NCBI GenBank assembly: GCA_017647795.1
Contig: JAGCJX010000023.1
Span: 1 to 64,000 of the forward strand
DNA length: 64,000 nucleotides
Source: Bacteroidales bacterium
Lineage (GTDB): Bacteria; Bacteroidota; Bacteroidia; Bacteroidales; UBA932
Direction: 5' to 3'
Shown here: positions 45,787 through 54,420 of the stretch, in pieces
How positions within the stretch are numbered: the stretch's first letter is position 1
Layout of the letters: every line of letters starts with the position of its first letter
Translations under genes and position numbers: made by a program
The notes under the pieces: model-generated
Database searches by the model: none
What the model was told of the DNA's origin: nothing
Seen by the model: the letters and a program-made list of their open reading frames with translations, nothing else

Positions 45787-46755
45787 ATGAAAAAGATAAT
45801 TTTTGCAATTGTAGGCTTGTTGGCCGTATGTACCACAGCCTTTGGCCAAGCCAAAAAACCGACCATCATGGTCGTTCCCAGTCCCATTTACATGGAACGA
45901 AACCAATACACCACTACCTACCAAGACCAATTTGGCAAACAACAATCCACCCCGGATTACGAAATGGCCTTCCGCAAAGATGAAAACTTGCGACTGGTGA
46001 TTTCGGAACTTGGTAAAATCATGGCGGACCGTGGCTTCCCCCTCAAAGACCTGGAACAAACCTTGCGTGGCATGAGTTCTGACAATGCCCAACGCACAAT
46101 GTTAACCAGCCGCAACGGTGCTTCGGTGGTTGAAAGCCCGATGGACGAACTCAAACGCGTAGCCAAAGCGGACATCATCATGGATTTGGACTTCACCATC
46201 AAGAAACAAGGTCCCAACAAATACATCACCTTCAACCTGCGCGGTATGGATGCCTACACCGACAAACTCATCACATCGGCCTCCGGTAGTGGCGAACCTT
46301 CTACTTCTGCCTCCGCAGCTTTGTTGTTGGAAGAAGCCGTGCTCAACTACATGGATGGTTTCAATGCCGATTTGCAAAACCATTTCAACGACATGTTTGC
46401 CAACGGCCGCGAAGCGAAAATCACCTTGCTGATGTTTGATACCTGCCCGATGTCTTTCGAAGATGAAGTGGAATTCATGAACGAAACCGTTACCTTGATG
46501 GATGTCATCGACTACTGGATGAGCGAACACTGTGTTCAAGGACGTTTCTCAACCCTGACAGCCGGAGAATACGAATTGGTGTACGAACAAGTCCGTACCC
46601 CGTTGTTCCGCACAGTATTGGGCAAAGAGCGCGCCTCAGACACCCGTGCCTTCGTCAACGAATTGGGTAAATTCCTCAGCGAAAAATTCTCCCTCCCGTA
46701 CAAAATCAACACCATCGGATTGGGTGAAGCCTGGTTGGTATTGGGCGATCAATAG
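45787..46755 (+). CDS. DUF6175-like exported protein
   Basis: This is a 322-residue protein from the ATG at 45787; an in-frame ATG at 45766 overlaps the previous gene and would put residues before the signal peptide. A signal peptide (IIFAIVGLLAVCTTAFGQ) leads into KKPTIMVVPSPIYMERNQY. Later are LMADRGFPLKDLEQTL-like (here IMADRGFPLKDLEQTL) and ADIIMDLDFTIKKQGPN. These match my memory of DUF6175 (PF19672). The fold may relate to LpoB/CsgG-type periplasmic proteins. Function unknown. Confidence 0.65.
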   Translation: MKKIIFAIVGLLAVCTTAFGQAKKPTIMVVPSPIYMERNQYTTTYQDQFGKQQSTPDYEMAFRKDENLRLVISELGKIMADRGFPLKDLEQTLRGMSSDNAQRTMLTSRNGASVVESPMDELKRVAKADIIMDLDFTIKKQGPNKYITFNLRGMDAYTDKLITSASGSGEPSTSASAALLLEEAVLNYMDGFNADLQNHFNDMFANGREAKITLLMFDTCPMSFEDEVEFMNETVTLMDVIDYWMSEHCVQGRFSTLTAGEYELVYEQVRTPLFRTVLGKERASDTRAFVNELGKFLSEKFSLPYKINTIGLGEAWLVLGDQ

Positions 46756-46869
46756 TCCCCCAAGACCGCTCTCCAAGCAAACACATAGTCAAAGCCATAC
46801 CTACTCAGTGGGTATGGTTTTGTTTTATTTTACCTACTTGTAGTGATTGTTTGCCTTGACGCGCTCCTC

Positions 46870-46877
46870 TACTTTTG
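46870..46877 (+). promoter_or_regulatory. possible -7 box of the xus-like operon
   Basis: TACTTTTG fits TAnnTTTG, with TTTG at 46850-46853 as a possible -33 (spacing 16, a bit short). The ATG at 46905 is 27 bp downstream. No convincing Fur box is seen. Confidence 0.4.
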
Positions 46878-46904
46878 CATCCGTAAAACTGTACGTAGAG
46901 AGTT

Positions 46905-49322
46905 ATGAAAATTCGCATAAGCAACCTGCTGATTTGCACATTGATGTGCTTGTTTGGAACGGATGTTACAACTTTGGCTTCATCGCGGCCCGAATCGGGA
47001 TTCGAATCGCCGGCCTCATCCGTTCATGGGCGCATTCTTGATGAAAATGGATCTGCCATTGAATACGCTACGGTCTTCGTCAAAGGTACCCAGCTCGGTA
47101 CCTTGACCGACGCCAACGGCTACTACAAGCTGATGCTGGGCAATGGCGAATTTGTCCTCCGCGTGGACTGCATGGGTTATGAGCCGGTAGAAAAGAAGAT
47201 TCACGTCGGAACAAACCCCTTGCACCCGCTCAACTTTACCTTGCAGACGGCTGTTAATACCTTGGAAGACGCGGTGATCACAGCATCGGGAATCAGTCGT
47301 GTCCAACGCTCGGCTTTCAATGCGGTTGCGGTAGAAACCGGCGAATTGCGCAACGCCTCCAAAAACCTCAGCGATGCCCTATCCAAAGCGCCGGGCCTGA
47401 AACTCCGGGAATCCGGCGGGGTCGGCTCCGACTTATCGCTGATGCTCGACGGCTTTACCGGTAAACATGTAAAAATCTTCATCGACGGAGTGCCGCAGGA
47501 AGGTGTGGGCAGTTCGTTCTCGTTGAACAACATCCCGGTCGGTTTTGCGGAACGTATTGAGGTGTACCGCGGTGTGGTGCCGGTCGGCTTCGGCTCGGAT
47601 GCCATCGGCGGTGTGGTCAACATTGTGACCAACAAAACCCGCCGGAAATGGTTCTTGGATGCCTCTTACTCTACCGGCTCGTTCAATACCCACAAATCCA
47701 ACGTCCACACCGGCCAGACTTTGAAAAACGGCCTGATGTGGGAAATCCACGCCTTCCAAAACTACTCGGACAACAACTACTTTGTGGATGCCGCCATCGA
47801 AGACTTCGAAACCGGCCGCATCGACAAATCGAAAAAAGAACGGGTACAACGTTTCCACGACACCTACCACAACGAAGCCATTGTCGGAAAAGTCGGCGTG
47901 GTGGACAAGAAATGGACCGACCGCCTGGTCTTCGGCCTCACCTACTCCCAACAGTACAAAGAAATACAAAATGGTGTGCGTCAAGAGATTGTCTATGGCG
48001 AGAAATTCCGCCACGGCCACTCCTGGATGCCTTCCGTGGAATACGTCAAACGCAACTTGGGGATCCAAGGCCTGGACCTGACCCTCACCGGTAACTACAA
48101 CCGGAATACCAATACCAATGTCGACACAGCGCAATACAAATACAATTGGTACGGCCAAACCAAACGCCTGAATTCGCCGGGCGAACAGTCCTACCAACAT
48201 ACCCGCGCAGACAACAACAACTGGAACGCAACAGCAACCTTGAACTACCGCTTGGGGGAAGCCCACACATTCACCTTCAACCACGTATTCAACGCCTTCC
48301 AGCGCACCAACACCTCCTTGCTGACCAAAACACAGGAGCAAGATGCCATTGACAAACAGACGCAAAAGAGCATTTCCGGCCTCCAATACCGCTGGATGCC
48401 CTCCCGCCGCTGGAACCTTTCTGCCTTTGCCAAATTCTACCAGCTCTGGGTATCCGGCCCGATGGCCACCAATGCCAACCAGAACGAATACGTCCGCACC
48501 ACCCGCAGCGAAGAAGCCTTGGGTTATGGTTTGGCCGGCACCTACTTCATCCTGCCCGGTTTGCAAGCCAAAATTTCCTACGAAAAGGCCTACCGCCTCC
48601 CGACCATCGAAGAAATGTTCGGTGACGAAGACCTGGAACAAGGAGACATCAGCATCCGTCCGGAAAACAGCGACAACTTCAATGTCAACCTCAGTTACCA
48701 CGAGAAATTCGGTCCCCACAGCCTCTATGTCGAAGGGGGATTTGTGTGGCGCGACACCAAGGACTACATCCAACGCAACCTCGTGGACCTGAGCGGAGGA
48801 AAAACCGCCGCCAGCTACATCAACTACGGAAAGGTCAAGACCCTGGGTGGCAACTTCAGCGCCCGCTACGGCTTTGGCCGCTGGCTTTCTGTGGGCGGAA
48901 ACTTCACCTACATGGACGTACGCGACAACATGAAAATTGCCATGGGAACGACCAACAAGCCCAACTTGGGTTACCGCGACCGGATGCCCAACATTCCCTT
49001 CCTCTTTGCTGACTTTGACGTCAACCTCACCTGGGCAGACTGCGGCAAAAAGGGCAACTCCCTCACCTTCCTGTACGACAACCAATACTTGCATGCCTTT
49101 TATTTCTACTCCTCCCGGATTGGCAGCAACAAAGACGAATACAAAATTCCCAACCAGTTCTCACACAACATCTCCGTGAGCTATTCCATCAAAAAGGGAA
49201 AATACAACTTCTCGCTGGAATGCCGCAACCTGACGAATGAGGATCTCTACGACAACTTCAGCCTCCAGAAAGCCGGTCGGGCCTTCTACGGAAAGGTCCG
49301 GATTGCGTTGGGACAACGTTAA
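46905..49322 (+). CDS. xusA: TonB-dependent receptor, XusA-like
   Basis: This is an 805-residue outer-membrane receptor. Signal peptide at 1-26, then a CarboxypepD_reg-like domain (SSVHGRILDENGSAIEYATV, at about 39-120), a plug domain (FIDGVPQEGVGSSFSLNNIP) and a 22-strand barrel. The assignment to XusA rests on context: it is followed by a DUF4374 lipoprotein and a PepSY membrane protein, the gene order of the B. thetaiotaomicron xenosiderophore locus xusABC. The predicted substrate is a ferric siderophore. Confidence 0.82.
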   Translation: MKIRISNLLICTLMCLFGTDVTTLASSRPESGFESPASSVHGRILDENGSAIEYATVFVKGTQLGTLTDANGYYKLMLGNGEFVLRVDCMGYEPVEKKIHVGTNPLHPLNFTLQTAVNTLEDAVITASGISRVQRSAFNAVAVETGELRNASKNLSDALSKAPGLKLRESGGVGSDLSLMLDGFTGKHVKIFIDGVPQEGVGSSFSLNNIPVGFAERIEVYRGVVPVGFGSDAIGGVVNIVTNKTRRKWFLDASYSTGSFNTHKSNVHTGQTLKNGLMWEIHAFQNYSDNNYFVDAAIEDFETGRIDKSKKERVQRFHDTYHNEAIVGKVGVVDKKWTDRLVFGLTYSQQYKEIQNGVRQEIVYGEKFRHGHSWMPSVEYVKRNLGIQGLDLTLTGNYNRNTNTNVDTAQYKYNWYGQTKRLNSPGEQSYQHTRADNNNWNATATLNYRLGEAHTFTFNHVFNAFQRTNTSLLTKTQEQDAIDKQTQKSISGLQYRWMPSRRWNLSAFAKFYQLWVSGPMATNANQNEYVRTTRSEEALGYGLAGTYFILPGLQAKISYEKAYRLPTIEEMFGDEDLEQGDISIRPENSDNFNVNLSYHEKFGPHSLYVEGGFVWRDTKDYIQRNLVDLSGGKTAASYINYGKVKTLGGNFSARYGFGRWLSVGGNFTYMDVRDNMKIAMGTTNKPNLGYRDRMPNIPFLFADFDVNLTWADCGKKGNSLTFLYDNQYLHAFYFYSSRIGSNKDEYKIPNQFSHNISVSYSIKKGKYNFSLECRNLTNEDLYDNFSLQKAGRAFYGKVRIALGQR

Positions 49323-49351
49323 GATTATCAATAATATAAAATAATAAAATC

Positions 49352-50749
49352 ATGAACAGAAAATTCAACTTTTCGCACTTGCTCCTGTGGGCCGGCCTCG
49401 GTCTGATGACCACCGCCTGCAGCGATGACAACACCCAACCCACCCCGAGCCAGAACATCAAAAACTACGTGATTGCAGCTCAGGGACAATTCTCCAACAC
49501 CACCACGAACGCCCTCGTGACCGCAGCCTCCCTGGATAGCGGTGTGGTGGGCATGGAAGACGGTCTGGTGAACGACGGCGCCTCGTTCTGGGTCTTCCAT
49601 TCCAACCAATACCTCTACGGCCTGACCTACAACCAAGGCAATGCCGGCGTGACCCGTTCCTACATCATGAACGAAGACCATAGCATGCAAGCCCGTCCGG
49701 CCGAATACGCCATCCGCCGTTTCACCACCTACGGCTTGTACAACCAGTACATCATCACCACTTCCACCGGTGACGGTCCCGCTGAAGCTGCTGATGCACA
49801 CGGTTATATCCCCAAGACCTTCCTGATTTCCTACCTCGATGTGGAAAAAGAAACCTACACCACCAACGATACCCAAAACGAGGTATACCGTTCCGAAAAC
49901 TTCCTGGGCAACGGGGAGTTTGTGACCCTGGCCGGTTTCCAGGAAAGCCAAGGCAAGCTCTTCTCGGCAGCCGTTCCGATGGGCTTGAGCCAATACGGCG
50001 TGAAGGCAGAAGGCGGCAAATGGGTACGTCCCGGCTTTGAGGACCTGATCAAAACCGAATCCGGCGGATCCGGCAGCGGCTCCTACAAAGAAGGCGAATT
50101 GCAATGGACCCAGTACCCCGACGAATGCTGGATTGCCATCTTCAACGACGAAAGCCTGACCGAACCCAAACTCATCAAGACCGACAAACTCAGCTATGCT
50201 TGTGGCCGTAACAAATCCCAATACTACCAAATGGTGTGGGCAGACGACCGCGGAGACATCTACGTCTTCTCCCCCTCGTACGCCAAATTCATGAGCGACA
50301 GCCGCCAACAAACCACCTTGCCGGCCGGCGTGATGCGGATTTTGAACGGTACCGAAACCTTCGACCCGAACTACTACTACAACCTGGAAGAAATGGCCGA
50401 CGGACGCTCCTTCCTGCGCACCTGGCCCGTGGGCGGCAGCAAGTTCCTGATGCTGATGTACGACCAAGTTCTCCAACCGGGTACCACAATGACAGCCAAC
50501 CAATTGGCAATCTTTGACGCGGCGGCCGGCACCCTGACTCCCGTCACCGGTCTTCCGAGCCAAGACGTCATCTCCGGCTTCGGCAGCACCCCGTATGCAG
50601 AGGGCAACCACGCTTACATTGCCGTGACCACCACCAACGATTACCCGGCCATTTATGTCATCAACACCCAAGACGGCGTTGCCACCAAAGGTTTGAGCGT
50701 GGAAGCCACCCAAATCAGCGGCTTGGGCAAATTGGAACCCTTGCGATAA
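49352..50749 (+). CDS. xusB: DUF4374-type surface lipoprotein, XusB-like
   Basis: This is a 465-residue lipoprotein: a signal peptide with lipobox TTAC (Cys23), followed by SDDNTQPTP, an acidic surface-export-like stretch. The mature part is a likely beta-propeller (repeated [41 protein letters not shown]). In B. thetaiotaomicron the XusB lipoprotein binds ferric siderophore on the surface and feeds XusA. This gene lies 29 bp after the receptor and 2 bp before the PepSY gene. Confidence 0.82.
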   Translation: MNRKFNFSHLLLWAGLGLMTTACSDDNTQPTPSQNIKNYVIAAQGQFSNTTTNALVTAASLDSGVVGMEDGLVNDGASFWVFHSNQYLYGLTYNQGNAGVTRSYIMNEDHSMQARPAEYAIRRFTTYGLYNQYIITTSTGDGPAEAADAHGYIPKTFLISYLDVEKETYTTNDTQNEVYRSENFLGNGEFVTLAGFQESQGKLFSAAVPMGLSQYGVKAEGGKWVRPGFEDLIKTESGGSGSGSYKEGELQWTQYPDECWIAIFNDESLTEPKLIKTDKLSYACGRNKSQYYQMVWADDRGDIYVFSPSYAKFMSDSRQQTTLPAGVMRILNGTETFDPNYYYNLEEMADGRSFLRTWPVGGSKFLMLMYDQVLQPGTTMTANQLAIFDAAAGTLTPVTGLPSQDVISGFGSTPYAEGNHAYIAVTTTNDYPAIYVINTQDGVATKGLSVEATQISGLGKLEPLR

Positions 50750-50751
50750 CC

Positions 50752-51852
50752 ATGAACAAACTCTTCAAAAAACTCCACCTCTGGCTGTCCTTGCCTTTGG
50801 GTATCGTGATGAGCATCACCTGCTTTACAGGTGCCATGCTCATCTTTGAAAACGAAATCACCCAGCAGGCCCAGAAACACCTGCAATTTGTACGCACCGT
50901 CCAACCCCAGGCCCTGCCGATGGACTCGTTGGTCCTCCAAGTCCTGCCCACTTTGGACAAAGGAGTGGAAATCACTGGTGTAACCATCTCCAACAACCCC
51001 AAACGCGCCTACAAAATCAACTTGTCGAAGCCCAAACGGGCCGGCATTTATGTGGACCAGTACACGGGTGAGGTCCTCGGCAAAACCGAGCGCCTGCCCT
51101 TCTTCCAAACCATGTTCCGCCTGCACCGCTGGCTGATGGACACCAAACCGGAAGACGGCGGCATCTACTGGGGCAAACTCATCGTCGGCATCTCCACCGC
51201 CCTGATGGTCATCATCTTGATCACGGGTCTGGTCATCTGGATTCCGAAAAACCGCAAGTCGTTGAAAAACCGTCTGACCATCCAGGTACGCAAAGGACAA
51301 CGCCGGTTCTGGTACGACCTGCACATCGCCGGAGGCTTCTACGCTGCCCTGCTGCTGCTGGCCATGGCCCTGACCGGACTGACCTGGTCCTTCCCCGGCT
51401 ACCGCGATGCCTTCTACGGAATGTTGGGCGTCGAGACCAAAAGTAACAACACTGTTAATGCGGTTAACAAAGATGTTAAACGCGGTAAAAAAGAATTGAT
51501 TAACTATAAATATTGGGAAACAATCTACCAACAGGTCGCGCACGAAAATCCGGAATATAAACAGATCACCGTAGGCAAAGGAAGTGCCCAAGTTGCCTTC
51601 TCACAATGGGGCAACCAACGGGCTTCGGACCGTTACTCGTTCGAGGAAAAGACCGGCGAGATCACCGGCGTGCAACGTTACCAGGATTCGGCCTACGACG
51701 GCAAAGTCCGCGGCTGGGTATACACCCTCCACGTCGGCAACTGGGGCGGTTACTTCTCAAGGATCCTCTGGTTTTTGGCCGCGATGATGGGGGCGGCCCT
51801 CCCCCTCTCCGGCTACTACCTGTGGTTCAAACGAATGCGTAAGCAAAACTAG
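50752..51852 (+). CDS. xusC: PepSY-domain inner-membrane protein, XusC-like
   Basis: This is a 366-residue protein with four transmembrane helices (LSLPLGIVMSITCFTGAMLIF near the start, LIVGISTALMVIILITGLVI around 145-165, then near 200 and 340) and the PepSY-associated TM layout. Conserved His residues (LHLWLSL, LHRWLMD, LHIAGGF, LHVGNW) fit haem-binding, ferric reductase-like function. It would reduce the imported ferric siderophore. Its stop codon shares CTAG with that of the convergent NfeD gene. Confidence 0.82.
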   Translation: MNKLFKKLHLWLSLPLGIVMSITCFTGAMLIFENEITQQAQKHLQFVRTVQPQALPMDSLVLQVLPTLDKGVEITGVTISNNPKRAYKINLSKPKRAGIYVDQYTGEVLGKTERLPFFQTMFRLHRWLMDTKPEDGGIYWGKLIVGISTALMVIILITGLVIWIPKNRKSLKNRLTIQVRKGQRRFWYDLHIAGGFYAALLLLAMALTGLTWSFPGYRDAFYGMLGVETKSNNTVNAVNKDVKRGKKELINYKYWETIYQQVAHENPEYKQITVGKGSAQVAFSQWGNQRASDRYSFEEKTGEITGVQRYQDSAYDGKVRGWVYTLHVGNWGGYFSRILWFLAAMMGAALPLSGYYLWFKRMRKQN

Positions 51853-53261
51853 CCGATCTGTTCGCAATACAGACGGCCCAGTTCGATTCGGACAATCCGA
51901 ACCCGTTCTCCTGCCGTTGCCGATCCGATTTCGATCTGCGCATCGTACCATTTTCCGTCGATTTCAACCTTTCCGGACGGACGCAATGCCGTTACTGCAA
52001 CAGCCTCTCGCCCTACCAATGCGGCGAGGGGCTGTGTGGTTACTCCCACAAAACCGTCAGCTTCGTCCAGATTGGTTTTCAAGGCGATATAGCCAAAAGC
52101 ACGGAATTCATAAATGCGTCCTGCACCCCAAATAGCAAAGATCAGGACAGCCAGGAAAGAACCGGTAACAATGAGCAGCGGTTGCAACACTGGCATCAGG
52201 TTCAAGGTTCCTTCAAAATACAGGACATCGTTGTCCACCATCGAGAAGATCAACGAACCGAACATCAACACAATACCTGCAATTCCAAAGACACCGAAGC
52301 CGGGAAAAGCAAAGAGTTCTATGGCCAGGAGGATCAATCCAATTACAAAGAGGGCAATTTCCCAATACAAAGCCAAACCTTCCAAATACAAGGGAGAGAA
52401 GTACAACAATGCGCCTGCAATGGCAATGATGAGCGGAAATCCGATGCCCGGACTCTGCATTTCAAAATAGATACCTCCGATGATCATCATCAGAAAGAGG
52501 CTCTGCAACATCGGCGACATCAACACCAGCAAAAGCCGTTGGACCCACGACAACGACTGATGCTCCATCACATAACCCTCGGGAGCCAGGTAGGCAGCAA
52601 CCTCTTCAATGGACTCCGCATAACCTTCGCAGAAGCGGGCTGCGAGGGCTTCCTCCGGGGTAAAAGTCAAGACATTGGCTGTATCAGTCATTTGTTGGGC
52701 TATCTGCGGATCCCGGTGCCAGACTTCTTCCGGTCCGTTCGGCCCTTGGACTACTTTCTTTCCGTGTGCCTCGGCTGTTGCACGCATCATTCCCCGCATA
52801 AAGGATTGGTATTTGTCCGGCATCACTTCTCCGCTCTGGTTCACCACGGTGGCTGCCCCAAAAGAACTGCCTGTACGCATATAAATGGAGTCACATGCGA
52901 TTGAAATCAGGGCCCCGGCAGAGGCGGCCTGAACGTTGATGAAGGAAACGGTTGGGATGGGACATTGCAACAACGCGGTCCGAATGCTGTCAGCGGCATC
53001 CACAGCGCCCCCGTAGGTATTCATATCGATGATGAGAAAATCAGCCGGCATCGCGACGGCTTCCTGAATCCCCAGGTTGATTTTCCGCATCGATGAACGA
53101 TCAATATCCTGTTTCAAATCGATGACATAAATCCGGGCAGAATCCTTGGTAGAAGCCACGACAGCGGCGGTTTCTGCCGACAACTGGGTAGAAATCAAAA
53201 GGGGAAGCAAAAGCAAGCAGCACAACTGAACGGCACGTTGCCATCTGGGGCGAAATTTCAT
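51849..53261 (-). CDS. NfeD-family membrane-bound serine protease
   Basis: This is a 470-residue protein. Signal peptide at 1-29. A ClpP-class protease domain follows with nucleophile Ser in QAASAGALIS (Ser114) and IDMNTYGGAV around 79-87. Then come four to five transmembrane helices (from about residue 240) and a C-terminal NfeD OB-fold (from about 405). Full-length NfeD proteases of this kind are thought to act on stomatin-like partners. No stomatin gene is present here. The start codon follows a divergent gap with carA. Confidence 0.9.
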   Translation of the reverse strand: MKFRPRWQRAVQLCCLLLLPLLISTQLSAETAAVVASTKDSARIYVIDLKQDIDRSSMRKINLGIQEAVAMPADFLIIDMNTYGGAVDAADSIRTALLQCPIPTVSFINVQAASAGALISIACDSIYMRTGSSFGAATVVNQSGEVMPDKYQSFMRGMMRATAEAHGKKVVQGPNGPEEVWHRDPQIAQQMTDTANVLTFTPEEALAARFCEGYAESIEEVAAYLAPEGYVMEHQSLSWVQRLLLVLMSPMLQSLFLMMIIGGIYFEMQSPGIGFPLIIAIAGALLYFSPLYLEGLALYWEIALFVIGLILLAIELFAFPGFGVFGIAGIVLMFGSLIFSMVDNDVLYFEGTLNLMPVLQPLLIVTGSFLAVLIFAIWGAGRIYEFRAFGYIALKTNLDEADGFVGVTTQPLAALVGREAVAVTALRPSGKVEIDGKWYDAQIEIGSATAGERVRIVRIELGRLYCEQIG

Positions 53262-53317
53262 GGATATTTTTCTTTAAGAATGTACGACAAAGATACTACA
53301 AAAACGGATAAAAATGG

Positions 53318-53325
53318 TATATTTG
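53318..53325 (+). promoter_or_regulatory. -7 box of carAB
   Basis: TATATTTG fits the consensus, with the carA ATG 10 bp further at 53335. It gives a near-leaderless mRNA and argues against the longer frame from 53314. Confidence 0.55.
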
Positions 53326-53334
53326 CACTTTAGT

Positions 53335-54411
53335 ATGAAACGAGCAACTTTAATCCTGGAAAATGGCCTTGAATTCAAAGGCTATTCATTTGGATACGAG
53401 GCTTCTGCAGATGGCGAAGTCGTATTCAGCACCGCAATGGTCGGTTATCCTGAAAGTCTCACCGATCCTTCTTTCTCCGGTCAACTTTTGTGTGTTACAT
53501 TCCCTTTGGTTGGTAATTATGGTGTGCCCGAAGACAAAATTGATGCCCGAGGCCTGCACTTGAATTACGAATCGGAACGCATCCACGTTCGCGGATTGAT
53601 CATCTCCGATTATTCCTTCAACTACAGCCACTGGAGTGCTGTTAAGAGCTTGGATCAATGGCTAAAAGATGAAAAAATCCCGGGTATTTTCGGAATTGAT
53701 ACCCGCGAATTGACGAAACTCCTGCGTGACAACGGTTCTATGTTGGGACGCATCATTCCGGAAGGCGATACCACCACCGGAGATTTCTACAATCCGAACT
53801 TGGACAACCAATTGGCCTTGGCCAGCTGCAAGGAAGTCATCCACTACCCGTCCAGCAACCCCAACGCCAAACGCGTGGTATTGGCAGACTACGGAGTGAA
53901 ACACAACATCATCCGTCACCTGCTCAACCGTGGTGTAGAACTCATCCGTGTTCCGTGGGATTATGATTTCAACCAACTCGAATACGACGGACTCTTCTTG
54001 TCCAACGGTCCCGGTAACCCGGCTTACTGCGACGAAGCAGTCAACCACATCCGCCGTGCCATCGAACTCAACAAACCGATCTTCGGTATCTGCATGGGTA
54101 ACCAATTGCTGGCCCGCGCAGCCGGAGCTCAAACCTATAAATTGAAATACGGACACCGCAGCCACAACCAACCCGTGCGGCTGGTGGGTAGCAACAAATG
54201 CTTCATCACCTCCCAAAACCACGGTTTCGCCATCGACGAATCTACGTTGGGCGCAGATTGGGAACCTTTGTTCGTGAACATGAACGACGGTACCAACGAA
54301 GGTATCCGCCACAAGAGCGGACGTTTCTACTCGGCTCAATTCCACCCGGAAGCAGCCAGTGGACCGACTGACACCGAATTTTTGTTTGACGATTTCCTTA
54401 ATCTCTTATAG
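53335..54411 (+). CDS. carA: carbamoyl-phosphate synthase small subunit
   Basis: This is a 358-residue glutaminase subunit from the ATG at 53335. The N-terminal CPSase_sm_chain domain (ILENGLEFKGYSFGYEASAD) precedes a class I glutamine amidotransferase domain, with catalytic Cys in FGICMGNQLLARAAG (about 252) and the His/Glu pair in QFHPEAASGP. It supplies ammonia to CarB for carbamoyl phosphate, used in pyrimidine and arginine synthesis. It lies 9 bp upstream of carB. Confidence 0.97.
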   Translation: MKRATLILENGLEFKGYSFGYEASADGEVVFSTAMVGYPESLTDPSFSGQLLCVTFPLVGNYGVPEDKIDARGLHLNYESERIHVRGLIISDYSFNYSHWSAVKSLDQWLKDEKIPGIFGIDTRELTKLLRDNGSMLGRIIPEGDTTTGDFYNPNLDNQLALASCKEVIHYPSSNPNAKRVVLADYGVKHNIIRHLLNRGVELIRVPWDYDFNQLEYDGLFLSNGPGNPAYCDEAVNHIRRAIELNKPIFGICMGNQLLARAAGAQTYKLKYGHRSHNQPVRLVGSNKCFITSQNHGFAIDESTLGADWEPLFVNMNDGTNEGIRHKSGRFYSAQFHPEAASGPTDTEFLFDDFLNLL

Positions 54412-54420
54412 TCCCAAGTT

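Noticed and set aside
47433..49094. A 553-aa antisense frame opposite the TonB receptor, and similar long frames opposite xusB, rel, nagB and carB
   Set aside because: All lie over genes with strong motifs and look like low-complexity shadow proteins rich in V, F and H.
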